A program made the position numbers and the translations under genes. From assembly GCA_964508135.1 (NCBI GenBank), contig CAZDSU010000025.1, forward strand, positions 1 to 64,000: DNA of 64,000 bases, given 5' to 3'. The notes under the pieces are model-generated. The model saw nothing but the letters and a program-made list of their open reading frames with translations. It had not been told where the DNA came from and ran no database searches. Shown here piece by piece: positions 50,055 to 58,747 of the stretch. The DNA comes from UBA6168 sp964508135. Its GTDB lineage: Bacteria > Bacteroidota > Bacteroidia > Chitinophagales > Saprospiraceae. How positions within the stretch are numbered: the stretch's first letter is position 1; the number at the start of each line of letters is the position of its first letter.

Positions 50055-52768
50055 TAAACCGCTTTTCTTCCCGCCGTCAGCAAATACATGAGACATTTCT
50101 AAACAACCGTCTCCATGGGGCTAAGTCTTATGACCGAATAGCTGGCTATTTCAGTTCATCCATTTTGGAAGTGGCAGGCGAGGCATTGGAAGGCATGGAG
50201 GGCAAAATCCGCATTATTTGCAATTCCGACCTCGACATCCGGGACGTGGAGACTGCCAAGGCCGCCGAAATCGCCATCCGAAAGGAATGGTGCGCTGGCA
50301 TTGAGGACAAATACGGGGAAAATGGCCATCCCCGTTTTGCCAAACTTTACCAATTGCTGAGGTCTGAAAAATTGGAAGTGAGGGTTTTGCCCTCTTCTCT
50401 TTTTGGTTTGATTCACGGGAAAGCTGGCGTGATTGCCATGAACGACGGTTCGAAAACGGCTTTCATGGGCAGCGCCAACGAAACGTACAGCGGTTGGAAG
50501 TTGAACTACGAACTCGTTTGGGAAGATAACTCGGAAGAAGCTGTAAGTTGGGTACAGGAAGAGTTCAACGACCTTTGGAACCACCCAAAAGCGACCAAGC
50601 TTTCGGAGTTTGTCATCGAGGACATTGGTAGGATTTCGAGGCGTTACGTGCTTTCGTTTGAAGAATGGCTCCGAAAAAAAGAACCGGCAGGTGCCATCGT
50701 GGAGACGCCTGTTTACCGTAAGGAGTACGGGCTTTGGGCACACCAGAAGTATTTCGTGAAACTGGCATTCGAAGACCATGTTTCCGGTCGTGGAGCACGC
50801 TATGTGCTGGCAGACATGGTAGGCTTGGGAAAAACTATTCAACTGGCGCTTTCTGCGCAACTAATGGCGCTTCAAGGAGAAAAACCCGTGCTAATCATTG
50901 CCCCCAAAACCCTCCTCTGGCAATGGCAGGATGAGATGTTGACCCTGCTCGACATGCCCTCCGCCGTCTGGGATGGTAAACAATGGGTGGATGAGAACGG
51001 CTATAAATACCCAGTCGCCGGGCCGGAAGGCATCCGAAAATGCCCCCGCAGGGTAGGAGTAATCAGCCAAGGTTTGATAGTGCGTGGCGGCGAGGTAGCA
51101 AAACACCTGCTGGCCGGAAGTTACGAATGTGTGGTGGTTGATGAGTGCCACCGTGCCAGGCGTCGCAATCTGAAAGCAGATGGGGACAACGAACCACCAG
51201 ACCCCAACAACCTCATGCGGTTTCTGCACGAAATAGCGTATCGTACCAAAAGCCTTTTATTGGCAACTGCTACGCCTGTGCAGCTTTATCCGATTGAAGC
51301 GTATGACTTGCTGGACATATTGAGCCGGGGCAATGACCATGTGCTGGGGAACGATTTCTCTATGTGGCGCAGGATTGGCAACCGGAAAAAGGTGCTGGAT
51401 CTTATTTTGGGCAGAGAGGAACCACCCACTGGTTTTGACGAAACTTGGGAATGGATAAGGAACCCATTGCCTGCTGCCCGTGAAAATGACCAGCTATTCG
51501 GCTCGCTTCGTAGGAGGATGGACATGTCGGACAAGGATGCCGTTTTGGAAGGCAATAAAATTGACCAGATTTCACCGATAGACAAACGGCGAGTTGAGCG
51601 CCTTGCGGTAGATTTTTTCCAGCAGCACAATCCTTTCATCCGCCATATCATCCGCCGAACCCGTACCTACTTGGAAAATACGCTTGACCCGGAAACCAAC
51701 GAGCCGTACCTCAAGCCCGTCAGGGTGCAGTTGTTCGGGGAAAGCGACAAGGAAGCTATTCAATTGCCGGGCTACTTGGAAGATGCTTACCAAGCTGCTG
51801 AAGAATTTTGCCGGGAACTAAGTGAACGGATGCGTTCCGCAGGATTTATGCGCACCATGCTTTTGCGGCGTATTGGCAGCTCCATCGAAGCTGGAAAAAA
51901 TACAGCCATCAAGATGTTGGGCGGGCTTATGCAGGAAGATGAAGGGGAAGAAGAGGATGACACTGACGAGGAAACACAAGAGGTCAAGCAGTCCACTTCC
52001 AATATCGCCAAAACGCTGACCGATAAAGAAAGGGCTGTTTTGCTACGGCTCATCGGTGCGCTGGAAAAGCACAAAGACAAAGACCCAAAATTTTTCGAAC
52101 TCAAGCGGTACCTGCTGGAAAAACGATGGCTGGACATGGGTTGCATTATTTTTTCCCAATACTACGATACGGTCAAGTACATGGCTGACCAGCTTACCTT
52201 GGAAATTCCTGCCGAGTCTATCGGTATCTATGCAGGAAGTAACAAGTCCGCCATTGTGAAAGGAGGGCGTTACATCCGTGCGACGAAAGAGGAGTTGAAG
52301 GCCAGCGTCAAAAAAGGCGAAATCCGCATCCTGTTTGGCACCGACGCTGCCAGCGAGGGACTGAACCTTCAGCGCCTTGGTACGCTGATCAACCTCGACC
52401 TTCCCTGGAACCCAACCCGCTTGGAACAAAGAAAGGGGCGCATCCAGCGCATCGGTCAAATCCGTGACACTGTCTTCGTGTACAACATGCGCTACAAAGG
52501 TTCTGTAGAAGACCGGGTTCATGAACTGTTGTCTTCCCGCCTTGAGCATATCTTCGACCTTTTCGGACAAATCCCTGATGTTCTAGAAGATGCTTGGGTG
52601 GAAATTGCCGTAGGCGGCAAAGAAAAGGCACGAGAGATTATCAACGCATTACCGGAGCAACATCCATTCGAAATGAAGTATAACAGGATAGAGAAGGTAG
52701 ATTTTGAATCTTGTTCAGAAGTGTTGAATGATATTGAAAGGCGAGAAATACTGCTGAAAAGTTGGTAA
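50051..52768 (+). CDS. PLD-domain SNF2 helicase of the defence island
   Basis: A 905-residue protein. Residues 1-190 are a phospholipase-D-like domain with one half-site (LIHGKAGVIAMNDGSKTAFM, then GSANETYSGW). The SNF2 motor follows: Walker A ADMVGLGKTIQLAL (about 253-266), DECH box CVVVDECHRARR (about 360), TATPVQ, and the C-terminal motif V-VI run FGTDAASEGLNLQRL ... RKGRIQRIGQ. This is the PLD-helicase expected as a partner of DUF499/DUF3780/DUF1156. Here it is separated from them by the RloA/RloB pair, to which it is translationally coupled (4-bp overlap). A single PLD half-site would need dimerisation to cut. Confidence 0.88.
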   Translation: MINRFSSRRQQIHETFLNNRLHGAKSYDRIAGYFSSSILEVAGEALEGMEGKIRIICNSDLDIRDVETAKAAEIAIRKEWCAGIEDKYGENGHPRFAKLYQLLRSEKLEVRVLPSSLFGLIHGKAGVIAMNDGSKTAFMGSANETYSGWKLNYELVWEDNSEEAVSWVQEEFNDLWNHPKATKLSEFVIEDIGRISRRYVLSFEEWLRKKEPAGAIVETPVYRKEYGLWAHQKYFVKLAFEDHVSGRGARYVLADMVGLGKTIQLALSAQLMALQGEKPVLIIAPKTLLWQWQDEMLTLLDMPSAVWDGKQWVDENGYKYPVAGPEGIRKCPRRVGVISQGLIVRGGEVAKHLLAGSYECVVVDECHRARRRNLKADGDNEPPDPNNLMRFLHEIAYRTKSLLLATATPVQLYPIEAYDLLDILSRGNDHVLGNDFSMWRRIGNRKKVLDLILGREEPPTGFDETWEWIRNPLPAARENDQLFGSLRRRMDMSDKDAVLEGNKIDQISPIDKRRVERLAVDFFQQHNPFIRHIIRRTRTYLENTLDPETNEPYLKPVRVQLFGESDKEAIQLPGYLEDAYQAAEEFCRELSERMRSAGFMRTMLLRRIGSSIEAGKNTAIKMLGGLMQEDEGEEEDDTDEETQEVKQSTSNIAKTLTDKERAVLLRLIGALEKHKDKDPKFFELKRYLLEKRWLDMGCIIFSQYYDTVKYMADQLTLEIPAESIGIYAGSNKSAIVKGGRYIRATKEELKASVKKGEIRILFGTDAASEGLNLQRLGTLINLDLPWNPTRLEQRKGRIQRIGQIRDTVFVYNMRYKGSVEDRVHELLSSRLEHIFDLFGQIPDVLEDAWVEIAVGGKEKAREIINALPEQHPFEMKYNRIEKVDFESCSEVLNDIERREILLKSW

Positions 52769-53436
52769 GCATAACCACAGATAAAAGCCAACAAAAAGAG
52801 CCGCCCCGAAAGGCAGCCCTGAATTCGATTAACATTGTTAATCAAATAAATGACGTTCCAAAGATAGCAAAACCTCGCCATTTCATGCATTGAAAAACGG
52901 TATTTTCTGGTCGCTCTGCCCACTCCCTTTTTAGTAGGGCCTCCATTCCATTCTGGCAAGAATATCGTGCTCCACTTCGCTTGCGCCTTCGCTGAGGAGG
53001 GCGGGCGCAGCTTCGTTCCGCAATTCCCCGCCGCAGCTTTATGGTCTGGCCGCCACTCCGTTCTGGCGATGAGAGCTGTATTGCCTTCAATGAGGCTCCG
53101 CTGAGCTCTACCCACACTATCGCACCCCGCCCCGACGCACGGGGCTTCTGTTTGCGCCGTTCAGCCCACTTGCGCATTTTCAATGCTCCGCTGGCGCTCT
53201 TCCATCAAAGCCGAATTTATAGTTTGGTGAAGCTCCGCAACATGACATCCAGCGGTATTTGCAGTTTGATTTGTTTTGGCATTTAAGGGGCTTTTGCGGC
53301 GTTTCGTCAGGCTTCCGCTTTGCTTGGTTGTGTTGTTTTTAGCTCGGTTTATTTTTAAAAATATTTTTACAATCATTTGATTTTCAGTTGTTTATGTCAT
53401 TTTATTGGCGTATCTTGTAGGAGTTAATCAAAATAA
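52769..53436. other. Intergenic region with repeats, no supported gene
   Basis: This 668-nt stretch has no convincing gene on either strand. It holds a short inverted repeat (GATTAACATTGTTAATC, 52827-52843), the first copy of the TTAATCAAATAAATGAC leader (see 52837), and two imperfect copies of a GCTCCACTTCGCTTGCGCC / CCGCCACTCCGTTCTGGCG-type sequence (about 52935-53000 and 53045-53110). It ends with a promoter-like TATCTTG (53411-53417). Confidence 0.5.
52837..52854 (+). repeat. Leader repeat copy 1 (GTTAATCAAATAAATGAC)
   Basis: First of three near-identical leader sequences. Here the ATG (52850) opens only five codons before a stop, so any gene once behind it is lost. Confidence 0.6.
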
Positions 53437-53441
53437 ATGAC
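53423..53441 (+). repeat. Leader repeat copy 2, before the SLOG-like gene
   Basis: GTTAATCAAAATAAATGAC; its ATG (53437) is the start of the SLOG-like gene. A TATCTTG promoter-like element stands 6 nt upstream. Confidence 0.6.
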
Positions 53442-53985
53442 ACCACATCCAGTATCCCGCCCATCGTTGGCGCTTTCGTCTTTTTCTTCCTTTGGGGTGG
53501 GTGGCAGTCGCCGCCCTTCCCCTTGTTCTGGTGCCGCTGCCGCTGCTTTTGTTGCTTCATTGCGGGGTGCTGGCGTTCAGGCTTCCTCTGTTTTTACTTC
53601 CTGCGGTGCGGGTGCGCCGTCGCTGGTGGCGGCTGCCTTTCCCGGTTGCCAGTTTTTTAGTGCCGCTGCTCCCGCTTTTTGTGGTTTGGGCAGCCGTGCC
53701 TTTGCTGCCCGTGCCGCTTCGCTGGTGCGGGCTTTGGCGGCTTCGCCTTCCCCGCTTTGGGTTTGCTTTCCGGGTGGGGCTTGTCCGGCTGGTGTCGCTC
53801 CCCGCCGTTCCTGGGTTTCTTGCGGCTCTGGTTCTTGGTCCGAGTGCGCCCTTGCCGCTGGTTTGGGCGTCCCGGTGCTGGTGTTCCTTCCCGTTGGCGT
53901 CGTGCCTCCTTCGGGGTGGGGCAGTTGGTCAGGTTTGGGTGGTGGTTGGTGGTTTTTGCCTGCTTTTATTGTCCGTCTTTTTTGA
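53437..53985 (+). CDS. SLOG/DprA-like Rossmann protein in adenine-poor DNA
   Basis: A 182-residue frame in strikingly adenine-poor DNA. Of three overlapping open frames only this one shows a fold: SRAFAARAASLVRALAA, PLWVCFPGGACPAGVAP, and near residues 127-152 VSCGSGSWSECALAAGLGVP followed by VLVFLP. That is the GxGTxxE-type nucleotide-binding loop of LOG/SLOG and DprA-like proteins. The upstream FTSCGAGAPSLVAAAFPG matches the first glycine loop of the same fold. SLOG proteins sense or process nucleotides, often in defence. The residue set is almost limited to A, S, G, V, L, P, F, R, C and W. I accept it as a gene because of the motifs and the promoter-like leader. Confidence 0.5.
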   Translation: MTPHPVSRPSLALSSFSSFGVGGSRRPSPCSGAAAAAFVASLRGAGVQASSVFTSCGAGAPSLVAAAFPGCQFFSAAAPAFCGLGSRAFAARAASLVRALAASPSPLWVCFPGGACPAGVAPRRSWVSCGSGSWSECALAAGLGVPVLVFLPVGVVPPSGWGSWSGLGGGWWFLPAFIVRLF

Positions 53986-54064
53986 TAATTTGAAGATAAA
54001 AAAATGTCTTAAAATATTGATTATCAGTTGTTTAATTCAAAAATTCTGTTTATCTTTAGGTATT

Positions 54065-54085
54065 GTTAATCACAAAATAAATGAC
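54065..54085 (+). repeat. Leader repeat copy 3, before the 104-aa gene
   Basis: GTTAATCACAAAATAAATGAC. The ATG inside the repeat (54081) opens a 3-codon frame that ends at 54092, overlapping the real start at 54089, an arrangement that could attenuate translation. A TATCTTTA promoter-like element stands 10-20 nt upstream. Confidence 0.6.
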
Positions 54086-54088
54086 AAA

Positions 54089-54403
54089 ATGACAAGCACA
54101 ACTTACCTCGCACAAAGCGTTGAGGCTGCCCGTATAGCCTCCGCCGAACGGCAGATGGAGCCGCCACCTTCCATCGAGTTTCCTTTTGACATCGAACCAG
54201 TTTTCAAGAATTTCCATGTCTATTTGCCGCCGCCATATTTCTTCGCCGAGATTGATTGCCCCGGCGCTGTGAAGGAATGGGGCTTGAAGTTCGTCCGCTT
54301 CATCTTTTCCTCCGGCAATGGTCATTACTCCGTTCAGGCGTCGCATTGGGCTACCGCTGCCCAGGTCGCCGAAGAATTGGAGGGTTTGATGCTCCCGTTT
54401 TAG
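54089..54403 (+). CDS. Small protein of unknown function (104 aa)
   Basis: A 104-residue protein starting MTSTTYLAQSVEAARIASAE, with a proline-rich middle (PPPSIEFPF) and a compact C-terminal half (VKEWGLKFVRFIFSSGNGHY, then VQASHWATAAQVAEELEGL). I do not recognise it. Composition is ordinary for this genome, unlike the adenine-poor gene just upstream, yet both have the same leader sequence. The start is the ATG after the 3-codon leader frame. Confidence 0.55.
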   Translation: MTSTTYLAQSVEAARIASAERQMEPPPSIEFPFDIEPVFKNFHVYLPPPYFFAEIDCPGAVKEWGLKFVRFIFSSGNGHYSVQASHWATAAQVAEELEGLMLPF

Positions 54404-54606
54404 TGTTCCGTTTTTTTCCTACTGCGCAGTTAGTTCAGGCTTAGTTTTCGGTAGAAATTCCTTTGAGAAATAGCCTTTCCCGTTGGGGATAAATCTGAAA
54501 GAGAAACCGCTTTTCCCTCCCTGTGCGGCAACAGGTTGGGCAGGGGGTGCAGCATCCCGGTCAAACACTGCACGCTTTTCAAAAAACAATTTAACTTTAT
54601 TTTACT

Positions 54607-55257
54607 ATGAAAAGCCTGCTCCCGATTTCAGACATCAAAAAACTGGAAACCCTTGAAACCCGCTACATGCCCGGCAATCCCCGCTCCTACCGCCTCGACC
54701 TCGGAAAAGGCGTCCTGAACCTCGAAGGAAGGCAACAGGTCACGAAGCCCGGTGAGACGTTCAAGGTCATCCCGGTTGCCTTCCGCTGTCTAGAGGATGG
54801 GCTTTTCGGCCAGCCCGTCAAGAAATGGTGCGAAGTGTACTTTGTGAACGAGGAAGGACACGTCGGCGTGTTCATGTTCCACGGGTTCAGCGTCCAGAAC
54901 CTGAGCGAGGCAGCCCGTGACCTGTTCTACGAAAAACGGGGCCTGTGCGAGGTGCTTTGGACGGTGAAGCTCGAAAAGAAAACCAACAAAGAAGGCGCTC
55001 CCTACTTCATGGCTTTCTTCGATTTCACGCCGCTCTCAAAAAAGGACTTGGAAAAGCACCGCCACCTCGTTCAGGACATCGAGGCCACCCATTTCCACAT
55101 CTACCGCTCCGATACGATGGAAGCCAAAACGCTCTTTGCTGAGAATTACAGCACCCACCTGGAGCCGACGAGGGCAGAAGTCGAAGCCGAGAAAGAAAGG
55201 CTCGTTTCACTGGAAGCCGAGTTTGGCGGCAAACGGGAGTTGGCACAAGCCGCATGA
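54607..55257 (+). CDS. Conserved element protein of unknown function (216 aa)
   Basis: A 216-residue protein without signal or membrane segments. The N-terminal part is beta-rich (YRLDLGKGVLNLEGRQQVT, FKVIPVAFRCLEDGLFG). The central WCEVYFVNEEGHVGVFMFHG and the C-terminal glutamate-rich helix (EAEKERLVSLEAEFGG) suggest a small DNA- or protein-binding factor. It lies 131 nt before the ArdC gene in the same orientation and is probably part of the same anti-restriction/maintenance segment. No family assignment. Confidence 0.6.
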   Translation: MKSLLPISDIKKLETLETRYMPGNPRSYRLDLGKGVLNLEGRQQVTKPGETFKVIPVAFRCLEDGLFGQPVKKWCEVYFVNEEGHVGVFMFHGFSVQNLSEAARDLFYEKRGLCEVLWTVKLEKKTNKEGAPYFMAFFDFTPLSKKDLEKHRHLVQDIEATHFHIYRSDTMEAKTLFAENYSTHLEPTRAEVEAEKERLVSLEAEFGGKRELAQAA

Positions 55258-55387
55258 AAACTTTCATTTTGTCCACCTACGCCCCCGGCTGAAAAGTCGG
55301 GGGTTTTCCACCACTTATTTTCAAACCAAGTGCAGCCTTTCCGATTCTGGAAGGACGGGGGCTGCTTTGTCAAAAATCAACCAAGCC

Positions 55388-56272
55388 ATGAAAAAGGATA
55401 AATTTGAAGAAATGACCGCCCGCATCATTTCGCAGCTCGAAAAAGGCGTCGTTCCGTGGCGTCGCACCTGGAACCAAATTGTGATGGGCGCAGCCCGCAA
55501 CCATTTCACGGGCTACACATACCGGGGAATCAACCGTTTCATGCTGGACGGCTTCGAGGTGCCACGCTTCGCCACTTTCCACCAAATCAGCGGAGCAGGT
55601 CACCGGGTCAAAAAGGGCGCAAAATCACTCCCAATCTATTTCTGGAAAATGCTCTTTTTCGACGCCGACGGAAAGCGGGTAGAGACGAAAAAGGAGGCGG
55701 AAAAAGTCGTGCCTTTCGTCTCCGAGTACCGGGTTTTCAATGTTCTCGACATCGAGGGTTTCACGGTTGAAATGTTCCAAGAGGAGAGGCCCGAAGCCAT
55801 CCCCGCCCGGATTGAAGAGTGTGAAGCCATCCTTTCCAACAACCCGCACGAAGTCACAAAAGGCGAACCCGCCTACTCGCCCCTGTTCGACAAACTGTTC
55901 ATGCCCGACCTCGCCGAGTTTGAAAGCCCGGAGAAATACTACCACACCTATTTCCACGAATTGAGCCTCTGGACAGGGCATTCCTCCCGCCTCAACCGGG
56001 AAATCAGAAATTCGTTTGGCTCGGAAAAGTACAGCCGGGAAGAACTCGTTGCCGAAATGTCCGCCTCGTTCCTCGCTGCCCATTGCGGCATCGTCGTCGA
56101 GGGCTTGGTGGAGAACACCGCAGCCTACCTGCAATCCTGGATAAACGCCCTGCACGGCGACGCCCGCCTCCTGATGACCGCCGCCAGCGCCGCTGAGAAA
56201 GCCGCCAATTTCCTCCTCAAAACCGAGGCAAGGGAGGTCGAAATCGCCGAAGAAATGCGGCAAGCCGCATGA
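55388..56272 (+). CDS. ArdC-like antirestriction protein with altered zinc motif
   Basis: A 294-residue protein. The N-terminal ssDNA-binding domain of ArdC is evident (IISQLEKGVVPWRRTWN, YRGINRFML, ISGAGHRVKKGAKSLPIYFW). The C-terminal zincin-like part is YYHTYFHELSLWTGHSSRLN followed by SREELVAEMSASFLAAHCGI. ArdC proteases usually have HExxH (for example HELGHWTGH or HELSHSTGH); here the second histidine is Leu (HELSL), so one zinc ligand seems missing while the TGH histidine and the EE pair remain. ArdC protects incoming mobile DNA from restriction. The start at 55388 begins at the family N-terminus. Confidence 0.8.
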   Translation: MKKDKFEEMTARIISQLEKGVVPWRRTWNQIVMGAARNHFTGYTYRGINRFMLDGFEVPRFATFHQISGAGHRVKKGAKSLPIYFWKMLFFDADGKRVETKKEAEKVVPFVSEYRVFNVLDIEGFTVEMFQEERPEAIPARIEECEAILSNNPHEVTKGEPAYSPLFDKLFMPDLAEFESPEKYYHTYFHELSLWTGHSSRLNREIRNSFGSEKYSREELVAEMSASFLAAHCGIVVEGLVENTAAYLQSWINALHGDARLLMTAASAAEKAANFLLKTEAREVEIAEEMRQAA

Positions 56273-57296
56273 GCCATAACGCAGTGAAGGCAGCCAGTTT
56301 CCCGGCTGCCTTCACTGCATTTTGTCATCCGCCTCTGGCGGACCCCTTCCCACCCAGCACAGCGGTGTGGCAAACGGAAACCCCCAAACGCACAATCCAA
56401 GGCGCTGCCGCAGCCAGTTCTGCAAGCCAGTTCGTTTCCCTCCCAGTCTTGCAGCCCAGGCAGCCGCAGCGCCCCCACAGCAGGCACAGCACCGCCGTTT
56501 CACTGCACATGGTTCCGTTTCACTTCGGCGCAGCCCCTGCTTCCCAGCCACCCACCACCAGCCCAATCCGATTGCCACTGCCAGTTTGTCCCACCCGAAA
56601 ACTTGCCAACGCTCCAGCCAAGCCAGCCCCGCAGCCTTTTGGGGCAAACCCGCCGACCATCGCTACCGGCAGCGGTGCCGTCCCCGCAGCAGCAGCATCA
56701 TCACCTCCGTCCCTCCGGCGACGCTGCCACTGCTTTTTGCCAACCCAATCGACCCGCAATAAATCCCGCCCAGTGCAGCGGAGTGGAAAAACGAGGCTCA
56801 ACACAATCCCAAGCGGCTGCCGCAGCCAGTCCTGCAAGCCAGCTCGTGCCTCTCTTGCGTTGCAGCCCAGGCGGCCGCAGCCGCCCCGCAGCAGGCGCAG
56901 CGCCACCGTTTCACTTCACATGGTTCCGTTTCACTTTGGCGCTGCCCCCTGCTTTTCCGCCCCGCTTCCGCCAACACAACCGTTTCCCACGACCGGTTAT
57001 CCCACCCATTTATAAAGACCCTCAACAGCCCCACCCACCCATTTCAGCGGTGTGAAAACAGCCCCAAAGCCCACAAGCTAAAGCACCCGATGCAAGCTGC
57101 AGCTTCCCGCTTCGCAGGTAAGCCTCAGCCAGCATCCGGTGCCCCGCAGCAGGAGTAGCCACATTCATTTCACTTCGCACGGCTGCGCTCATGGCGGCGG
57201 CTACCCCTGCTTTTCTGCCAATCCCACGGCAAGCGAAGGCTGTTTTTCACGGCGTAGTTTACCCCCGGCTGACCCACAAAATGAATGTTGTTAAGA
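56273..57296. repeat. 1-kb GC-rich degenerate repeat region, no supported gene
   Basis: No convincing gene. A unit of about 160 bp containing GCCGCAGCCAGT, TGCAGCCCAGGC, GCAGCAGGC and TTTCACTTCACATGGTTCCG occurs at about 56395-56560 and again at about 56805-56960, with a weaker third copy at 57140-57215 (TTTCACTTCGCACGGCTGCG). Spacing between the first two is about 410 bp. A TGTCATCC hairpin lies at 56323-56346. Frames open here are overlapping and of biased composition (proline, alanine, serine), typical of non-coding DNA. Confidence 0.6.
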
Positions 57297-58157
57297 TTAG
57301 CTCGAAGCCCTCGCCAACTCATCGTAAATGGGCTTCAAAGTCGTGACAATTGTGCGGTGAACTGCTTGGAAGGATACTCCTTCGAGATTTAATTTGGCGA
57401 GAAATGATTGCCATTGAAGCGTCCTCTTTTCATCAGATGCAAAGGCATCTGTGAACAAAATGTGGCCGCTGACAAATGCCGTTTCTCGTGTCCTAAAGGT
57501 ATTGGAAATGGCTTCTCGGAGAATTTCCGGGTCATGCCGACCGGGTTGTAGCAACCTAAAGAGGTCATAGAAATCCTTCATGCGGCTGTTTGATTCTGCG
57601 AGGTCAATCATGGCCTCGAATTTCTCGGCGATGACCGTTTCAGGGGAGTAGGCCAAAAGTTCCGGCGCATCCATTTCAAGAAGGGTCGGGAATTTCATCT
57701 GGACAGGGGCGGGGGTCACGAAATCCCCGAAGCCAATATCCACTTGCATGCTCTGACGGATATTACCCAACCTCGCCATCACTTTTATCCTGATGCCGCT
57801 GTAATGACCCTCCTTGGCTATTTCTTCGGTGGTAATGGTGTCAAGGTCGAAGGTCACGCCATCTTCATCATGCTGCATCCTCAAAATATTTCGGAAAATG
57901 GAATGGAAATCCGCTTCCCGCCTTGACAACCCCATGCCAAGCAAGTCCAAGTCCATGGTTGGACGGCTCTTCTCCATTTCCAAGGCATAAAGCAATGCCC
58001 CTCCCTTCAAGCAAAAATGTTCACGGTAGCTGGAGCGGGAAAGCCTGTAAAGCATCCTTTCCTGAAAGTACCGGATGAGCAGCAACTGGAAATTCTTTTG
58101 TTCAGAACGGGCGATGTTTTTCAACCTGTCCTGGACACTTGCAACAACGTTTTTCAT
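57297..58157 (-). CDS. AbiEii-type nucleotidyltransferase toxin
   Basis: A 286-residue protein of the AbiEii/AbiGii family. The nucleotidyltransferase core is LKGGALLYALEMEKSRPTMD followed by LDLLG, giving the GG...DxD signature. Later come VIAEKFEAMIDLAESNSRMK and DFYDLF, the family's second hallmark. AbiEii toxins modify tRNA or other RNA using NTPs. It is encoded downstream of its antitoxin with a 4-bp overlap, the standard type IV arrangement. Confidence 0.9.
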   Translation of the reverse strand: MKNVVASVQDRLKNIARSEQKNFQLLLIRYFQERMLYRLSRSSYREHFCLKGGALLYALEMEKSRPTMDLDLLGMGLSRREADFHSIFRNILRMQHDEDGVTFDLDTITTEEIAKEGHYSGIRIKVMARLGNIRQSMQVDIGFGDFVTPAPVQMKFPTLLEMDAPELLAYSPETVIAEKFEAMIDLAESNSRMKDFYDLFRLLQPGRHDPEILREAISNTFRTRETAFVSGHILFTDAFASDEKRTLQWQSFLAKLNLEGVSFQAVHRTIVTTLKPIYDELARASS

Positions 58158-58744
58158 ACCAAAAGGGTGAGGAGGCTATTGACTTCCTCCTTGATTTTCA
58201 GGGTGGAAGCGTATTTGCTCAGTTTATCAATATTGCGGTCTTTTCTTCTTAGATAGGTGTTTAGTACCTCCTTCAACATGTCCATGCCCACCTTCTTTTG
58301 GTACTTAACGATGTCACAGACCGTCTTTTCCGCATCGTACATCGCCACCATTTCACCTTCAATTTCCACTTTTATGATACCTGTCTGATAGGCTGCTTCC
58401 TCCCAGTAATACAGTTTTATCGGTGGATATTCGGGCAAAACTACCTTGTATTTTTTGGGGACGGCCAGATGGTATTCCGAGGAGACGAAGGTGGTAAGGT
58501 CATGATGTGCCGCAGCTGAGAAAAGGCAAAACACGCCTTTTTTCACAATCTGGGCGACCTCCTCCATTTCAGAGACTGAAACATCCGTCCAACGGTAGAG
58601 GCCACGTTTCAATTTGACGACCTGCCCCGTTGCCAGCAGTTCTTTGAGCTGATAATAGGTCACACCTTCTTCTAGCAATTGACTTGCATTGGCGACGCCA
58701 CCATGTGCTTCAAATACTGAAATAGGTTGATGTGAATTTTTCAT
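58154..58744 (-). CDS. AbiEi-type antitoxin
   Basis: A 196-residue protein with an N-terminal winged helix (GGVANASQLLEEGVTYYQLK, LLATGQVVKLKRGLY) and the AbiEi C-terminal domain (GVFCLFSAAAHHDLTTF, YHLAVPKKYK, MYDAEKTVCDIVKYQKKVGM). AbiEi neutralises AbiEii and represses its own promoter. A perfect 9-bp inverted repeat in the promoter (58748-58774) is a good operator candidate. Confidence 0.9.
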   Translation of the reverse strand: MKNSHQPISVFEAHGGVANASQLLEEGVTYYQLKELLATGQVVKLKRGLYRWTDVSVSEMEEVAQIVKKGVFCLFSAAAHHDLTTFVSSEYHLAVPKKYKVVLPEYPPIKLYYWEEAAYQTGIIKVEIEGEMVAMYDAEKTVCDIVKYQKKVGMDMLKEVLNTYLRRKDRNIDKLSKYASTLKIKEEVNSLLTLLV

Positions 58745-58747
58745 TTC

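Noticed and set aside
52519..53183. Minus-strand frames covering the helicase end and following gap
   Set aside because: Overlap the certain helicase gene and read repeat-like intergenic DNA; no domain seen.
53492..54403. Long hydrophobic open frame overlapping the SLOG-like gene and running into the 104-aa gene
   Set aside because: The first part is a shifted reading of adenine-poor DNA with no domain and no start signal; only its last 104 codons, from 54089, are supported as a gene.
56269..57055. Proline/alanine/serine-rich open frames after ArdC
   Set aside because: Several frames are open at once in repeat DNA, none has a ribosome-binding or promoter context, and the repeats are not kept in one frame.
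56395..57215. CRISPR array suggested by repeated segments
   Set aside because: The repeats are about 160 bp, imperfect, and spaced irregularly; there are no short direct repeats with uniform spacers and no cas genes.
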